DNA of 64,000 nucleotides from Dysidea avara (GCF_963678975.1 NC_089277.1:26734672-26798671), one strand, 5' to 3'. Positions 33,131 through 45,410 are shown, counted from the stretch's first letter. Numbers and translations are program-made. Notes: generated by a model not told the origin, from the letters alone.

Positions 33131-33887
33131 ATGAGAATAATACTCTTTTTTTGTATTTGCTACCATCTTCCTCACTGATGCTGTGGAGGTCACTGATGAA
33201 GATATCAATTCTCCAATAGTCTCTTATCTACTTGCTAAACTACAACAATTGGAATCAAAGATCATGGTTAGACCAAATATCAGGACCACTAGACAGACTA
33301 CACAAAAGCCTACTAAACCACCTGTTGTTGCTGATAACAAACAGTGTAACTGTCAACCTGGTGTAGTCACCTATGTTAGATGGGGTAATTCTACTTGTCC
33401 CTATGGAGCAGATACCATCTACTCTGGAGTTGTAGCTGGTTTATGGTATGACTATCAAGGAGCTGCAGTTGATCCACTGTGTTTACCACCAACTCCTCAA
33501 TATTTAGAATTCCAAGCTGGTTATCAGAGTTTCCATTTAATATATGGAGCAGAATATAAAACACATTCTGGGAGTCCACTCAACCACATTAATGACCGTA
33601 ATGTTCCTTATGCACTCTGCCAGGTTAACGGACGTACTATCAAGATAATGATCCCTTCTCGTTATGAGTGTCCTCCTAACTGGACTCGTGGATATCTTAT
33701 GGCTGGACATCACACTAGTTTCAAAGGTGCTACACAATTTACTTGTATAGATAAGAGTTTAGGAGTAATACCAGGAAGTGGAGCAACCAATAATGGAGGT
33801 CATCAGTTTTACACAGTTGAAGCTGCTTGTAATTATTATCATTCTTGTAGTGATAAAGAACTAACATGTGTAGTGTGTACTAAATAA
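33131..33887 (+). CDS. Short-chain collagen C4-like copy 4, signal-peptide frame broken (possible pseudogene)
   Basis: The body from 33183 is an open frame with the family layout (DED patch, coiled segment, Thr/Pro linker, C4-type domain to CVVCTK). The natural start at 33131 (MRIILFF) is out of frame with it: the T run at 33146-33152 has seven Ts where six would give a normal signal peptide ending LTDA. Either a real one-base gain or a homopolymer sequencing error. Two further signs of relaxed constraint are the conserved Cys of NVPCALC changed to Tyr (NVPYALC), leaving 11 cysteines, and about three residues missing at WTRGYLM where the others have W-x-x-EYYGYLM. Without the upstream start the product would lack a secretion signal. 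Its partner in the left block is the pseudogene at 1009. Confidence 0.7.
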
Positions 33888-35054
33888 CATACCAAGCATA
33901 TGTAGCTATAGGCACTTGACAAAGCATTTTCATGCTGTACACTTGTAGCTCATATCAATGTAGTGTGTGCATGTACATACGAATACTGCATGCTTTGAAT
34001 TTAATATTACAGTCGGGTTCAATTTATTCATACGCTGTAGTATATGGATACAAACATACTAATGGTGAAAAGAATGCAAGATTGTGCAAAGTAGTGCACA
34101 AAACAGTGTTCGGACATATCCTACACACATGTGTACTTGCACATGTTCACACCTGTACTTGTGTAAACTTAACATATATTTATTACTTAAGTGTTTCTGT
34201 GGATATGAGTTGACAAATGATTCGGAATTTGCAGATTTGAAGTGGATAACATGCAGTTACACATATACATACAATACACCAGGTGATATCAAACATATAC
34301 AGTACATATCATACTGTAATAATTGCCATTGTCTATCAACAGTACAAGATAAAACTTTATTAGCTCCACACTGACATACCATCTATCTGTAAAGCTTTTA
34401 ATGGTTCCAGTGGTAGAATAACTATTATATATTTTTACCTCTTAGGTAGATACGTGCCAAAGCTGAACCGCTGATGACACAGTGACCCAGACAGTAGTCC
34501 TGATAGGATCTGGATGTGAACCATTTAAATTACATTAAGCACAACATTATGGTGGCAGCAGTTAGCCATACATGCTGCCTATAGGTTGACATCGGTATAA
34601 AATTTAATGCTACAAAACTTACCTGTGTTAGTATTTGGTTTTACCTCTTAGATGGTCTTAATGTTGTAAAAGACAATGGCAAACACTTCTCACTGTTTGA
34701 GGAATTGCACACCATTATAGGAACCTTTATAGGTCTTCTAGTAACATTCTTTGGACTAGTGCTGGCCACATAACCTTTCCCTTTATAACAAAGCAAATAT
34801 AAACCTAACTGATAAATTCCACCTCTTGTTGCATCATTTTCAAACTCTTCAAAAAATGACCACTAGGAACCTCTTACACTTGTGCATCATCATACATTGT
34901 CAAACACAATTGAGCACAATCAATAAATCACATGCAATCCAATCTGGATTAGACCTCTGGATATTCAGATGAGATTTGCTGAGCCTAAAAAATTCATAGC
35001 AGCTTATCAAAAACTTTTTTGATCACACTGAAGGCATGTTTGGGGATATACAAC

Positions 35055-35593
35055 TACTGTATTTCCTCATATAAAAGCTGCATTCGATAAAATGCCTATC
35101 TTGATTATAAGCGGGGAGTTTCCAGGAAAATAAATGCCTGGTCTCAAATAGAGGCCCGGGCTATTACTTGAGTCTACTGTTAATGGCTTTACTTGTTTCC
35201 CTTGTTGCTGCTGTCTCTTCATACTTGAGTTTAGAGCCTTCTGAGGGTTGAAGGTACTATGAGTGATTACGTGAATAGTCTAGGTGAGTCTCCATGCATG
35301 CAGACATGTATGATACAACTATTTAAGATTATTTTAAGCCTTGTCTAACTTGTTTATATATACAACACACTGTATCACTATTTTCTATACTTACCATTAC
35401 AGTAATCCCATTCTACCACCACCTGAATTTGATTAAACGTTGGACACTGGTAGAACCAATCCAAAATATATGCCCAGTCTCAAATAAAGGTCCTATTCAT
35501 TTACAGGCTGGGTCAAAAATGCTTGGAAGGAAATAAATCAAAAATGCTTGGAAGGAAATAAAAGCCCGGGCTTTTATACGAGGAAATATGGTA
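35055..35593. mobile_element. TIR element private to the right block, ~540 bp
   Basis: Ends TACTGTATTTCCTCATATAA and complement of TTATACGAGGAAATATGGTA. The interior has AAATAAA(T/G)GCC…CCCGGGCT-type inverted repeats. The left block (about 4570) shows the uninterrupted site. Confidence 0.75.
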
Positions 35594-37321
35594 CATAATA
35601 TTGCCAAGGAATTGAGAAGGTATTGTAAGATTTGATTTTTTTTTATTTCAGTTAAGAACAAACCTACATTATCTCTACTATGCAGCACAACCATACCGCA
35701 TGATTAATAACAAAAGTGTCAGAATTATTAGTTGATAGCCGAGCACACATGTAGTAACAACATTCAAGTATTTCACAAATTTAAAGTACTTGAATCTTTT
35801 TCAATTTCACGCATGCATTGCTACTGTGGAAATTAAGGGTTCAAATAGATCAATACTAGTGACCAATACTGCAGGGATCATGAATGTTTGGGCTTTTCTA
35901 GCTAAAAATGTCACCCTAAATCCAGCCTTATATTGCCTTGGCAGTATTGTAGATATAACCAAGCCCAAAAGTGCATTCACAGTGCTTCCAGTAAGTTGCT
36001 ACAAAATTTTAATTAATGGAATTTTCTGCTGACTGACTACCTGACTAACTTACTTACTAATGCCTTCAGACAAGTGCTACTTGATAATGGCTAAGGCTAC
36101 AGCTTGATTTTTACACTGCTAAATATTGCTTCAGCCCAACAAGTACCTGTTGGCATACAGTAGCACATACGATACACACACCACAGACTTACCTTTGTCC
36201 ACCAGTATATTTCACTGACAATGCAAGGTGTTGATTTGTGGTATGTGACATGGCATCCCTGTGGCTGGTTATGATGATTATTACCTGTATTTTCCATTCA
36301 TTTGTAACACTGTGTAATGAGTGGAACATACCTGACACTAAAGACTTCACTGGTGTGTGTTCAGATGCAAAATCAATTTTATGGCATTCCTGGTGCCATT
36401 TTTTTATGTGGTATATGCAGGTTCATTAATCATATTATGTTGTAAAGAAAGTAAACAACAAGTAAAATTAGGAATTTTAAGTTGGATTAGGGATCAAAGA
36501 AAAAGAGACAGTAGTAAAACAAGAAAAAGTAGTGAAACAAGAGTATGCATATACTAGCGGCTTTATCGAATTCCTATACTTCAGTCAATAGCAATGACTG
36601 AATTAGGGATATGTCCACTAGTATATCTGCAGGAACAGGCAACTTCTCTTGTTCCACTACTTTTATTAGCTATTCCCTTGTTTCACCTTTTTCTTTGATC
36701 TGTGTTTTCCCTTCTACTTGTGTAATTTACAAAGCCTATTTGTTTTGTAACTATTAAGTATATCAGGTTGAAACCAGATTAGATAGCCTGGATTAAAGTA
36801 GGAAATAAAGTAATACTTCAGGTGATAATTTTCCTTTTTAAGTACTTTTTGTGACTGTTATACTAGCTTGTAAAATTTCAAATTGGTTAGTCAGTTACTC
36901 AGATAGTAGAAAGTTCCACTGGACTAAAAGTCACCAAAAGGACAGAAAAAATCCGTATCATTAGTAATAAACCTGGTCTGGAATAGCTAAAGAAAGGATT
37001 ACATTTGCACTTTAGGTATGACCCACTTTGTTTAAGCAATTTTTATAGCAACGATCTCTGCTAGCTTGTAAAATAAATAATTTCCTTACTAAAAGTAGAG
37101 ATTATCATTGTGTATACTGTTTAAAACCAGTTCATGCATTTTCTACATGCATTCGCTGAGAAATTGGAACACTTGTAGTTTGAATTCAAACACATGTTAT
37201 TATGCAGGTATAGTACACAATTCAAATTACATGTATGTGTATTAAATTAAAACTGCAGTACTAGCTACTAAACAAGACATCATGATAAGGCCAAACAATT
37301 ATGCTATCAAAATCAATCATG
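35594..37321. other. Spacer of the right block
   Basis: Homologous to the left block spacer at 4590-6389. At about 35790-36140 it carries a reversed relative of the tail of the 53-kb and 56-kb repeats. No gene seen. Confidence 0.5.
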
Positions 37322-37436
37322 AAGTCACAGGTTATAATCTCATTATCCAGTAAACCTTATCTCAGCAAATTTCACTTGTGTACAATACATCAGTTCAGAA
37401 ACCATAACTGTGTTAAAACCACCTCAGTTCTAGTAG

Positions 37437-37444
37437 TATAAAAG
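37437..37444 (+). promoter_or_regulatory. TATA box of the collagen-like gene at 37699
   Basis: TATAAAAG in the tract identical to that of the 6767 gene. Confidence 0.7.
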
Positions 37445-37542
37445 GAGGCAGTGAGCCTTGTATACACAGTTGACTACTAGACAGTTCTACTGACAGAGAT
37501 TCTGCTGCCAGCAGGTGCAGTTTAAAGGGAGCAAGAAAAAAG

Positions 37543-37681
37543 GTATGTGTATGTATCTTGAAAAGATCAATACAAGTGGACACATCTATGTATGTATGTA
37601 TGTATATGTAACAGTTATAGATACAGAAATAGTTAGCTGAATTTATGCTTGCTACTTACTCATACTCATTTCTTTCTACAG
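37543..37681 (+). other. 5'-UTR intron of the gene at 37699
   Basis: Identical in length and sequence to 6611-6749: AAAAAAG|GTATGTG … TTTCTACAG. Confidence 0.7.
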
Positions 37682-37698
37682 ACAAAACTACATGAACT

Positions 37699-38460
37699 AT
37701 GAGAATTGTAGTCTTTCTTCTGATGTCTCTTGCTGCTATCTTCCTCACTGATGCTGTGGAGGTCGCTGATGAAGATATCAATTCTCCACTAGTCTCTTTC
37801 CTGCTTGCTAAACTACAACAATTGGAATCAAAGATCATGGTTAGACCAAATATCAGGACCACTAGACAGACTACACAAAAGCCTACTAAACCACCTGTTG
37901 TTGTTGATAACAAACAGTGTAACTGTCAACCTGGTGTAGTCACCTATGTTAGATGGGGTAATTCTACTTGTCCCTATGGAGCAGATACCATCTACTCTGG
38001 AGTTGTAGCTGGATCAGCTTATACTCGAGAAGGAGCTGCAGTTGATCCACTGTGTTTACCCCCTAATCCTCAATACCTGAAATACCAACAAGGTTATCAA
38101 GGCTGGGTGCAACTAGTTGGAACTGAATATCAGACACACAATCCTGCATTTGACCACAGCTTAGATCGGAATGTTCCTTGTGCACTCTGCCAGGCTTATG
38201 GACGTACTAACAAGATAATGATCCCTTCTCGTTATGAGTGTCCTCCAGGATGGAATACTGAGTACTATGGCTATCTCATGGCTGGATATCATGGGCACAA
38301 AGCAGCTACACAATTTACCTGCATAGACAAAAGTTTAGAGATGATACCAGGTAGTGGAGCTAGTACTGATGGTTATCTCTTCTACACAGTTGAAGCACAT
38401 TGCAACCATTTCATTCCTTGTAGTGATAAAGAACTCACTTGTGTAGTGTGTACCAAGTAA
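37699..38460 (+). CDS. Secreted short-chain collagen C4-like domain protein (copy 5)
   Basis: A 253-residue protein with the same signal peptide as the 6767 product (MRIVVFLLMSLAAIFLTDA), coiled segment, Thr/Pro linker, NST sequon and all 12 cysteines. It is identical in DNA to the 6767 gene through promoter, intron and the first ~160 coding bases. It then diverges most in residues ~105-158 (SAYTREGAA, LKYQQGYQGWVQLVGTEYQT, NPAFDHSLDR), which look like a mixture of other copies. An AATAAA signal is at 38519-38524. The gene lies inside a PITRM1 intron on the opposite strand. Secreted matrix-type role inferred from the family. Confidence 0.9.
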   Translation: MRIVVFLLMSLAAIFLTDAVEVADEDINSPLVSFLLAKLQQLESKIMVRPNIRTTRQTTQKPTKPPVVVDNKQCNCQPGVVTYVRWGNSTCPYGADTIYSGVVAGSAYTREGAAVDPLCLPPNPQYLKYQQGYQGWVQLVGTEYQTHNPAFDHSLDRNVPCALCQAYGRTNKIMIPSRYECPPGWNTEYYGYLMAGYHGHKAATQFTCIDKSLEMIPGSGASTDGYLFYTVEAHCNHFIPCSDKELTCVVCTK

Positions 38461-38529
38461 CTCACACCATTAGTATGGGACTATATCAGCGTATATCTCA
38501 CTGTAGCATTGAGTAATTAATAAAACTAT

Positions 38530-39530
38530 ACAGTATGTATTATCATCCTTGAGAGGCTTTTTGGTGTTTTAATGATTTATCTTGCATTTCAATTAATAGT
38601 AGCATAAGTAGAATAGCTGATAGGGACTAGCAAATGCTGGCATCACATTCATAAATATGTATGATCACTATATGTTAATTAACATCCAATTCATAAGAAG
38701 TTAAAACTAATGATGATGCAATAGCACTAGTATTGTAAATCTTAGAATGAAATATTATCAGTGTTATTATTAACACTATAATGTTATTTAATACTATTCA
38801 ATAATATAATATTTAATAATATTCAGCTGTTATTAGACTAAGTGTTATTGTTAATATTATTAGACAGTTATTAGTGTGTGATTAACAACATAGTATAATT
38901 ATCAATTGATTTTATATGACTGTGTATCTTATTATGTTTCTAAAATACACAAAACCTTTTCATTGTACAAAAATAATGTCAAGATTGTATAGCTTAGTAC
39001 ATGCAACTATTGATTAAAAATAAAATAAGGGAGAATAGACAAATGGTACCATTACATACACTGTACGTATGTAAAATGTGTACTATGATTAGGGATTAAT
39101 GAATGCCCTAAATGGTAGCTTTCAGAGTAAAGGCTACTTATAGCTAAAGCATTTAACAAAGTCAATATAATTAATTTAAAATCAGTGCAACCTTTTGCAT
39201 ACAAAAACAACAAAATCTGATATTCAGTTAAAGATACATACATGTACAATGCTTGTACTTTCTAGTATATTTCTATTGACTTAGCCACCACATCATTTCC
39301 TGCTTGTTTGCCTATTTCATTCCAGTGCTGGCAAAATACTTTCACAACTGCCACACATCCAAAACATTCTCATGACTACACTAACTAGACCATGTGACCC
39401 AACCTATGACACATGACATTCACACACACACACTACAGTTACTATTATTAGTACATACATTATGTAATAATATTCCTGTTAATTTTATTGTTCTATTCCA
39501 CCACAACAATGAAGTGTTAATTGCCACAGT
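38530..39530. other. Spacer between copies 5 and 6
   Basis: Very AT-rich, with TAATATTATT-type repeats at about 38770-38900 and a short ACACAC run at 39421-39432. No gene seen. Confidence 0.5.
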
Positions 39531-39538
39531 TGAGCTGC

Positions 39539-39546
39539 TATAAAAA
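39539..39546 (+). promoter_or_regulatory. TATA box of the collagen-like gene at 39816
   Basis: TATAAAAA, about 130 bp before the 5'-UTR intron donor. Confidence 0.5.
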
Positions 39547-39668
39547 TAGCCAACAATTAGATGCAGTACTATTGTAATGAGCTACTGAACCTGTCATATA
39601 CTTACCAAGATCTTGATAGCAGTAAGGAATTTAGCTTGAGTATATTATAACATTGTACTACAGTACCA

Positions 39669-39805
39669 GTGAGTATAGCAATATGTTAGTAGTAGTTGCT
39701 ATAATAATAACACTACATATATATTAAGTAATAAGAAAATAGAGTAGTAGACTATAAAGTTATACTACTCCTCGGGCTGTTATTATATATATATATTATT
39801 TATAG
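39669..39805 (+). other. Probable 5'-UTR intron of the gene at 39816
   Basis: Donor CA|GTGAGT and acceptor TTATTTATAG, ending 10 nt before the ATG. The acceptor region aligns with that of the 14513 gene. Confidence 0.55.
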
Positions 39806-39815
39806 GTCAACAGTT

Positions 39816-40577
39816 ATGAATATAAAGATGTTTGCTCTGATAATTTTTACCGTCATCTTCCTCACTGATGCTGTGGAGGTCACTGATGAAGATATCAATT
39901 CTCCACTATTCTCTTACCTACTTGCTAAAATACAACAATTGGAATCAAAGATCATGGTTAGACCAAATATCAGGACCACTAGACAGACTACACAAAAACC
40001 TACTAAACCACCTGTTGTTACTGATAACAGACAGTGTAACTGTCAACCTGGTGTAGTCACCTATGTTAGATGGGGTAATTCTACTTGTCCGTATGGAGCA
40101 GATACCATCTACTCTGGAGTTGTAGCTGGATCATGGTATGACCATCAAGGCGCTGCAGTTGATCCACTGTGTTTACCTCCCAACCCTCAATACTTAAAGT
40201 CACAACCTCGGTATCAGAATTGGGTACAACTATATGGAGCAGAATATCACACGGCAAATACCCCACTTGACCATAGTGCTGATCGTAATGTTCCTTGTGC
40301 ACTCTGCCAGGCTTATGGACGTACTAACAAGATAATGATCCCTTCTCGTTATGAGTGCCCTCCAGGATGGAATACTGAGTACTATGGGTATCTTATGGCT
40401 GGATATCATGGGCATAAAGCAGCTACACAGTTCACTTGCATAGACAATAATGTTGAACAGATTCCTGGGAGTGGAGGAAACACTGATGGAAAGATATTTC
40501 ACACAGTTGAAGCACATTGCAATCACTTCATTCCTTGTAGCGATAAGGAACTCACTTGCGTAGTGTGTACCAAGTAA
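39816..40577 (+). CDS. Secreted short-chain collagen C4-like domain protein (copy 6)
   Basis: A 253-residue protein. The signal peptide MNIKMFALIIFTVIFLTDA pairs it with copy 3 at 14513. Coiled segment, linker, NST sequon and 12 cysteines are kept. In its variable region (SWYDHQGAA, LKSQPRYQNWVQL, HTANTPLDHSADRNVPC) it is closest to copy 2 at 6767 rather than to its signal-peptide partner, which suggests exchange of the 3' half between paralogues. Small private changes: CIDNNVEQIPG in place of CIDKSLEMIPG, and FHTVEAHC in place of FYTVEAHC. Nested in the same PITRM1 intron. Confidence 0.88.
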   Translation: MNIKMFALIIFTVIFLTDAVEVTDEDINSPLFSYLLAKIQQLESKIMVRPNIRTTRQTTQKPTKPPVVTDNRQCNCQPGVVTYVRWGNSTCPYGADTIYSGVVAGSWYDHQGAAVDPLCLPPNPQYLKSQPRYQNWVQLYGAEYHTANTPLDHSADRNVPCALCQAYGRTNKIMIPSRYECPPGWNTEYYGYLMAGYHGHKAATQFTCIDNNVEQIPGSGGNTDGKIFHTVEAHCNHFIPCSDKELTCVVCTK

Positions 40578-41505
40578 CTCACACCATTAGTGTGAGACAG
40601 AGACAATCTTTAATGCATGTAACAACTATTGTGTGCATTTTCATGCACATTTTCATTTTGCTTTGACATTCTCTGCATTTTAAAATCTATATTTAAAATA
40701 TGCAGTCAAGAGAAAGACAAGAATGGCAAGACATCATGACACACAATACTTTCAGTACAAACATACTGCATAATCTGTGAAATTTCATTATCCCATTATT
40801 GCAACAAAGAACACTACATATGCACTAGACAGGCATGCACTCTTATGCATTTCTAGAAATAAGCATGTACCCAAACATGTGATCATGCAAAAGTGTCTTG
40901 CCATAAAAGGGTAAAACAACCATTGAGGACAAACCAAAGCATACACAAACACACAGTATGTATGTACATACCTACGTAACACTGTAAATGATAAATGACT
41001 ACCATTAGACCACAGCAAGGTGAAATTCTCGAATTTCATTGGCTACTTAGTAATACATGTATCTAAATCCTGTAGATCCCTTGTTTATGTCTCAATAGAT
41101 ACCTATCTCTGCAGCAACACAGCAATTACGGCCTGTAACATTGGCAACCCATGAGCATTTAACTGGATAGCAAGCACTGTTACAAGTTGACAGGGCTTGT
41201 TATACTCAAGAATGCTACATTTTGTGTGTTACAAGCAGCTGTGAAGGCGCAACAAGCAGCAGTGAAGGTACAACAACGAGCTGTAGTTAGACATTGAAAC
41301 ACATGGTTCTATGGAATTTAGAAACCCTCAGGCCCTGTAGTAGCGCCCTCACTTCACTTGTGTGCCACAACACAGGGCCTTTCAGGTTTCTAAATTCTGT
41401 AGAACCTGTGTTTCGATGTATAACTATTATTTAGATAAAATACTGCTTATTGCACAGTATCCCCAGAGGAGGTAGGACATACATTGCATGCCACTTAATT
41501 ATTGA
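40578..41505. other. Spacer between copy 6 and composite element copy 2
   Basis: No gene seen. A short inverted repeat around GAATTTAGAAACC(C/T) flanks about 41310-41410. Confidence 0.4.
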
Positions 41506-42379
41506 TCAAGACACACGGTAGTGTGTCGTGCGGCCCAAGAAGCCGGCGCGTAACACCCGTGAGTATATTGACAGGAAGAAAGAAAACGCAATTTGCGCAC
41601 CTCCGTAGCTCTGTGCTTCCTTGATGAAACAAGACGATTTTTGCTGTGGACATGCCCTCCAACTGCAGCACTCCACATTCCAAATTTGAGCGAAATCGCT
41701 TCGCGCGTTCCCGAGATATGCGACTTCAAAAATTGGCTCAGTTTCTTCGTTTTTTTTTCTTTCTTCTAGTATTTTTCTTTTTCTTGTCGCACACTTACAA
41801 AAACTGCTATAAAACTCGAATGCCATATCTGATTGCCTTGAAATTTGGTACACAGAAGGGGGATATAAAGGCGCATCTAGTTACCAATTTTGGCTGGAAT
41901 ACGATAAACAGGCAAAGAGTTATGAGCGATTATTCACGAAAAATAACACCAATATGTTGTCACGCCTACAGGGTAAACCGCGTATGGGAAGAAGCTGAAA
42001 ATCGGTGGGTGAATAGGTTAACTATTGAACCTCAAACCTTTTGTGGTTTGAAAGAAATCGAGCTAAAAAACAAGAAGATACAACGAAAAATCCAACAGTG
42101 TGTAACAATTACGCAATCGAGATTAGCTAATACAAAAAACGACTGCTTGCCACGCCTACCAGATAAACCGCTTGGGGTAATGCTTTGAAAATCGTTGTAC
42201 AGATGGAGTAATCAACTTAGAAAGGCTCATCAATGGTGTAGAAGAATCAGACTTAAAGCCACGGAGTTATAACACGAAATCCAACTTGGTGCAGCAAGTG
42301 CGAGATCGAGATACTCTAATAGAGCAGTCATCCTAATAGAGCAGTCACCCTGAAGAGAATTCAAGAGATCAGCTAGAAA

Positions 42380-45300
42380 CAAGAAACCTGTATAGAGATC
42401 AGCTACACACAAGTCACCCTGTAAAGAGATCAGCTAGAAGAAGTTACCTTGTAGGGAGTTCATGCAACTATGGAAAGGGATAGTTCAGCTAGAAAAAATT
42501 ACCTTGTAGAGTTCAGCTACAAAGAAACCACCATGTAGGGAGTTCAGCTACAAACAAATCGCCCTGTGGAGAGATCAATAGAAGAAGTTACCTTGCAGAG
42601 AGTTCAGCTACAAAGAAACCATCATGTAGAGAGTTCAGCTACAAACAAATCTCCCTGTAGAGAGAGATTAGCTAGAAGAAGTTACCTTGTAGAGAGTTCA
42701 GCTACAAAGAAACCATCATGTAGAGAGTTCAGCTACAAACAAATCTCCCTGTAGAGAGATCAGCTAGAAGAAGTTACCTTGTAGAGAGTTCAGCTTCAAA
42801 CAAATCACCCTGTAGAAAGATCAGCTAGAAGAGGTTACCTTGTAGAAAGTTCAGTTACAAAGAAACCACCATGTAGAGAGCTCAGCTACAAACTAGTGAC
42901 TTTGTAGAGACATCAGCTAGAAGAAGTTACCTTGTAGAGAGTTCAGCTACAAAGAAACCATTCTTTAAAGAGCTCAGCTGCAAACAAACACCTGTACAGA
43001 ATTCAGCTACAAATAAATCACCCTGTAGAAAGATGAACTAGAAAAAGTTACCTTGTAGAGAGTTCAGTTACAAAGAAACCACCATGTAGAGAATTCAGCT
43101 ACAAACTAGTGACCCTGTAAAGACATTAGCTAGAAGAAGTTACCTTGAGAGAGTTCAGCTACAAAGAAACCATTATTTAAAGAGCTCAGCTGCAAACAAA
43201 TCACCTATACAGAATTCAGCTACAAACAAATCACCATGTAGAGAGATCAGCTAGAAGAAGTTATCTTGTAGATAGTTCAGCTACAAGCAAATCACCCTGT
43301 AGAGAGATCAGCTAGAAGACGTTTGCTTGTAGAGAGTTCAGCTACAAAGAAACCATCATTTAGAGAGTTCAGCTTCAAACAAATCACCTGTAGAGAGTTC
43401 AGCTACAAACAAATCTCCCTGTAGAGAGATCAGCTAGAAGACGTTTGCTTGTAGAGAGTTCAGCTACAAAGAAACCATCATTTAGAGAGTTCAACTTCAA
43501 ACAAATCACCTGCAGAGAGCTCAGCTACAAACAAATCTCCCTGTAGAGAGATCAGCTAGAAGAAGTTACCTTGTAGAGAGTTCAGCTACAAACAAATCAC
43601 CGTGTAGAAAGATCAGCTAGAAGAAGTCACCTTGTAGAAAGTTCAGTTACAAAGAAACCACCATGTAGAGAGTTCAGCTACAAACTGGTCACCTTGTAGA
43701 GACATCAGCTAGAAGAAGTTACCTTGTAGAGAGTTCAGCTACAAAGAAACCATTCTGTGTAGAGCTCAGCTGCAAACAAATCACCTGTACAGAATTCAGC
43801 TACAAACAAATCACCCTGTAGAGAGATCAGCTAGAAGAAGTTACCTTGTAGATCGTTCAACTACAAACAAATCACCCTGTAGAGAGATCAGCTAGAAGAA
43901 GTTACCTTGTAGATCGTTCAACTACAAACAAATCACCCTGTAGAGAGATCAGCTAGAAGAAGTCACCTTGTAGAAAGTTCAGTTACAAAGAAACCACCAT
44001 GTAGAGAGTTCAGTTACAAACTAGCCATAGGCACCGGCCGATTATGCCTGCATAATTTAAAACATAATAGGTGACCAAAAGCATCAAGCATAATGCCAGC
44101 ATAATAGGGACGATGTTTGAAAATTTAATTAAAATGCGCAATACGCTTGCTTGAAAGAAAGCAAATATTCACTGCCAATAGTATTATTAGTGCATTTCAT
44201 ATTTAAAAACACATAATATAACTTATTAAACCGTTTCTTTGTTGGTTATTCACACTTTGCAGAAATAAGATCGAGATACTCTAATAGAGCAGTCACTTAC
44301 TTTAATACAGCAGTCAGTAAAGGCTGATATACTCTAATAAAACAGTCAGTTCTAGAGCATAATGTTGATTTTGAAAGCATAATTTTGAGCATAATAGGCT
44401 TAATTTTTTAGCAATGCTCAAAAGCATAATAGGTAAAATTTTGGGCATAATAAGCCGGTGCCTAACTAGCCACCTTGTAGAGACATCAGCTAGAAAAGTT
44501 ACCTTGTAGAGAGTTCAGCTACAAACAAATCTCCCTGTAGAGAGATCAGCTAGAAGAAATTACCTTGTAGAGAGTTCAGCTACAAAGAAACCATTCTGTA
44601 AAGAGTTCAGCTGCAAACAAATCACCTGTACAGAATTCAGCTTCAAACAAATCACCCTGTAGAGAGATCAGCTAGAAGATATTACCTTGTAGATAGTTCA
44701 GCTACAAACAAATCACCCTGTAGAAAGATCAGTTAGAAGAAGTTACCTTTTAGAGAGTTCAGCTACAAAGAAACCATTCTGTAAAGAGCTCAGCTGCAAA
44801 CAAATCACCTGTAGAGAGATCAGCTAGAAGAAGTTACCTTGTAGAGAGTGAAGCTACAAACAAATCACCCTATTGAAAGATCAGCTTAAAGAAGTCACCT
44901 TGTAGAAAGTTCAGTTACAAAGAAACCACCATATAGAGAGTTCAGCTACAAACTAGTCACCTTGTAGAGACATCAGCTAGAAAAGTTACCTTGTAGAGAG
45001 TTCAGCTACAAAAAAACCATTCTGTAAAGAGCTTAGCTGCAAACAAATCACCTGTACAGAATTCAGCTACAAACAAATCAGCCTGTAGAGAGATCAGCTA
45101 GAAGAAATTACCTTGTAGATAGTTCAGCTACAAACAAATCACCCTGTAGAAAGATCAGTTAGAAGAAGTTACTTTGTAGAGAGTTCAGCTACAAAGAAAC
45201 CGTAAAGAGCTCAGCTGCAAACAAATCACCTGTACAGAATTCAGCTACAAACAAATCACCCTGTAGAGAGATCAGCTAGAAGAAGTTACCTTGTAGATAG

Positions 45301-45410
45301 TTCAGCTACAAACAAATCTCCCTGTAGAGAGATCAGCTAGAAGAAATTACCTTGTAGAGAGTTCAGCTACAAAGAAGCCATCATGTAGAGAGTTCAGCTG
45401 CAAAGAAATC
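42380..45410. repeat. Minisatellite array of composite element copy 2
   Basis: Same ~31-bp units, reverse orientation (TGTAGAGAGTTCAGCTACAA, GTAGAGAGATCAGCTAGAAG), interrupted by the MITE at 44028-44464. Confidence 0.9.
44028..44464. mobile_element. hAT-like MITE inserted in the minisatellite
   Basis: Perfect ends TAGGCACCGG / CCGGTGCCTA, flanked by the 8-bp duplication ACTAGCCA (44020-44027, 44465-44472), which is minisatellite sequence. Rich in GCATAATAGG phrases. It carries two copies of the dispersed TACTCTAATAGA motif. Confidence 0.92.

Larger units (their letters stand above)
32870..38470. repeat. Right copy of the segmental duplication (pairs with 127-7540)
   Basis: Matches the left block from the AT-rich flank before its first gene, through both genes, to just after the second stop. 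It holds its own private insertion (35055-35593) and lacks the left block's hAT MITE and fold-backs. It sits inside a PITRM1 intron, directly after exon-duplication unit 2. Confidence 0.85.

Noticed and set aside
41646-42188. 180-codon ORF in the composite element's unique region
   Set aside because: The opposite copy (13276-14122) does not keep this frame as a protein. Composition is low-complexity in part (Phe run). It looks like chance openness of repeat DNA.
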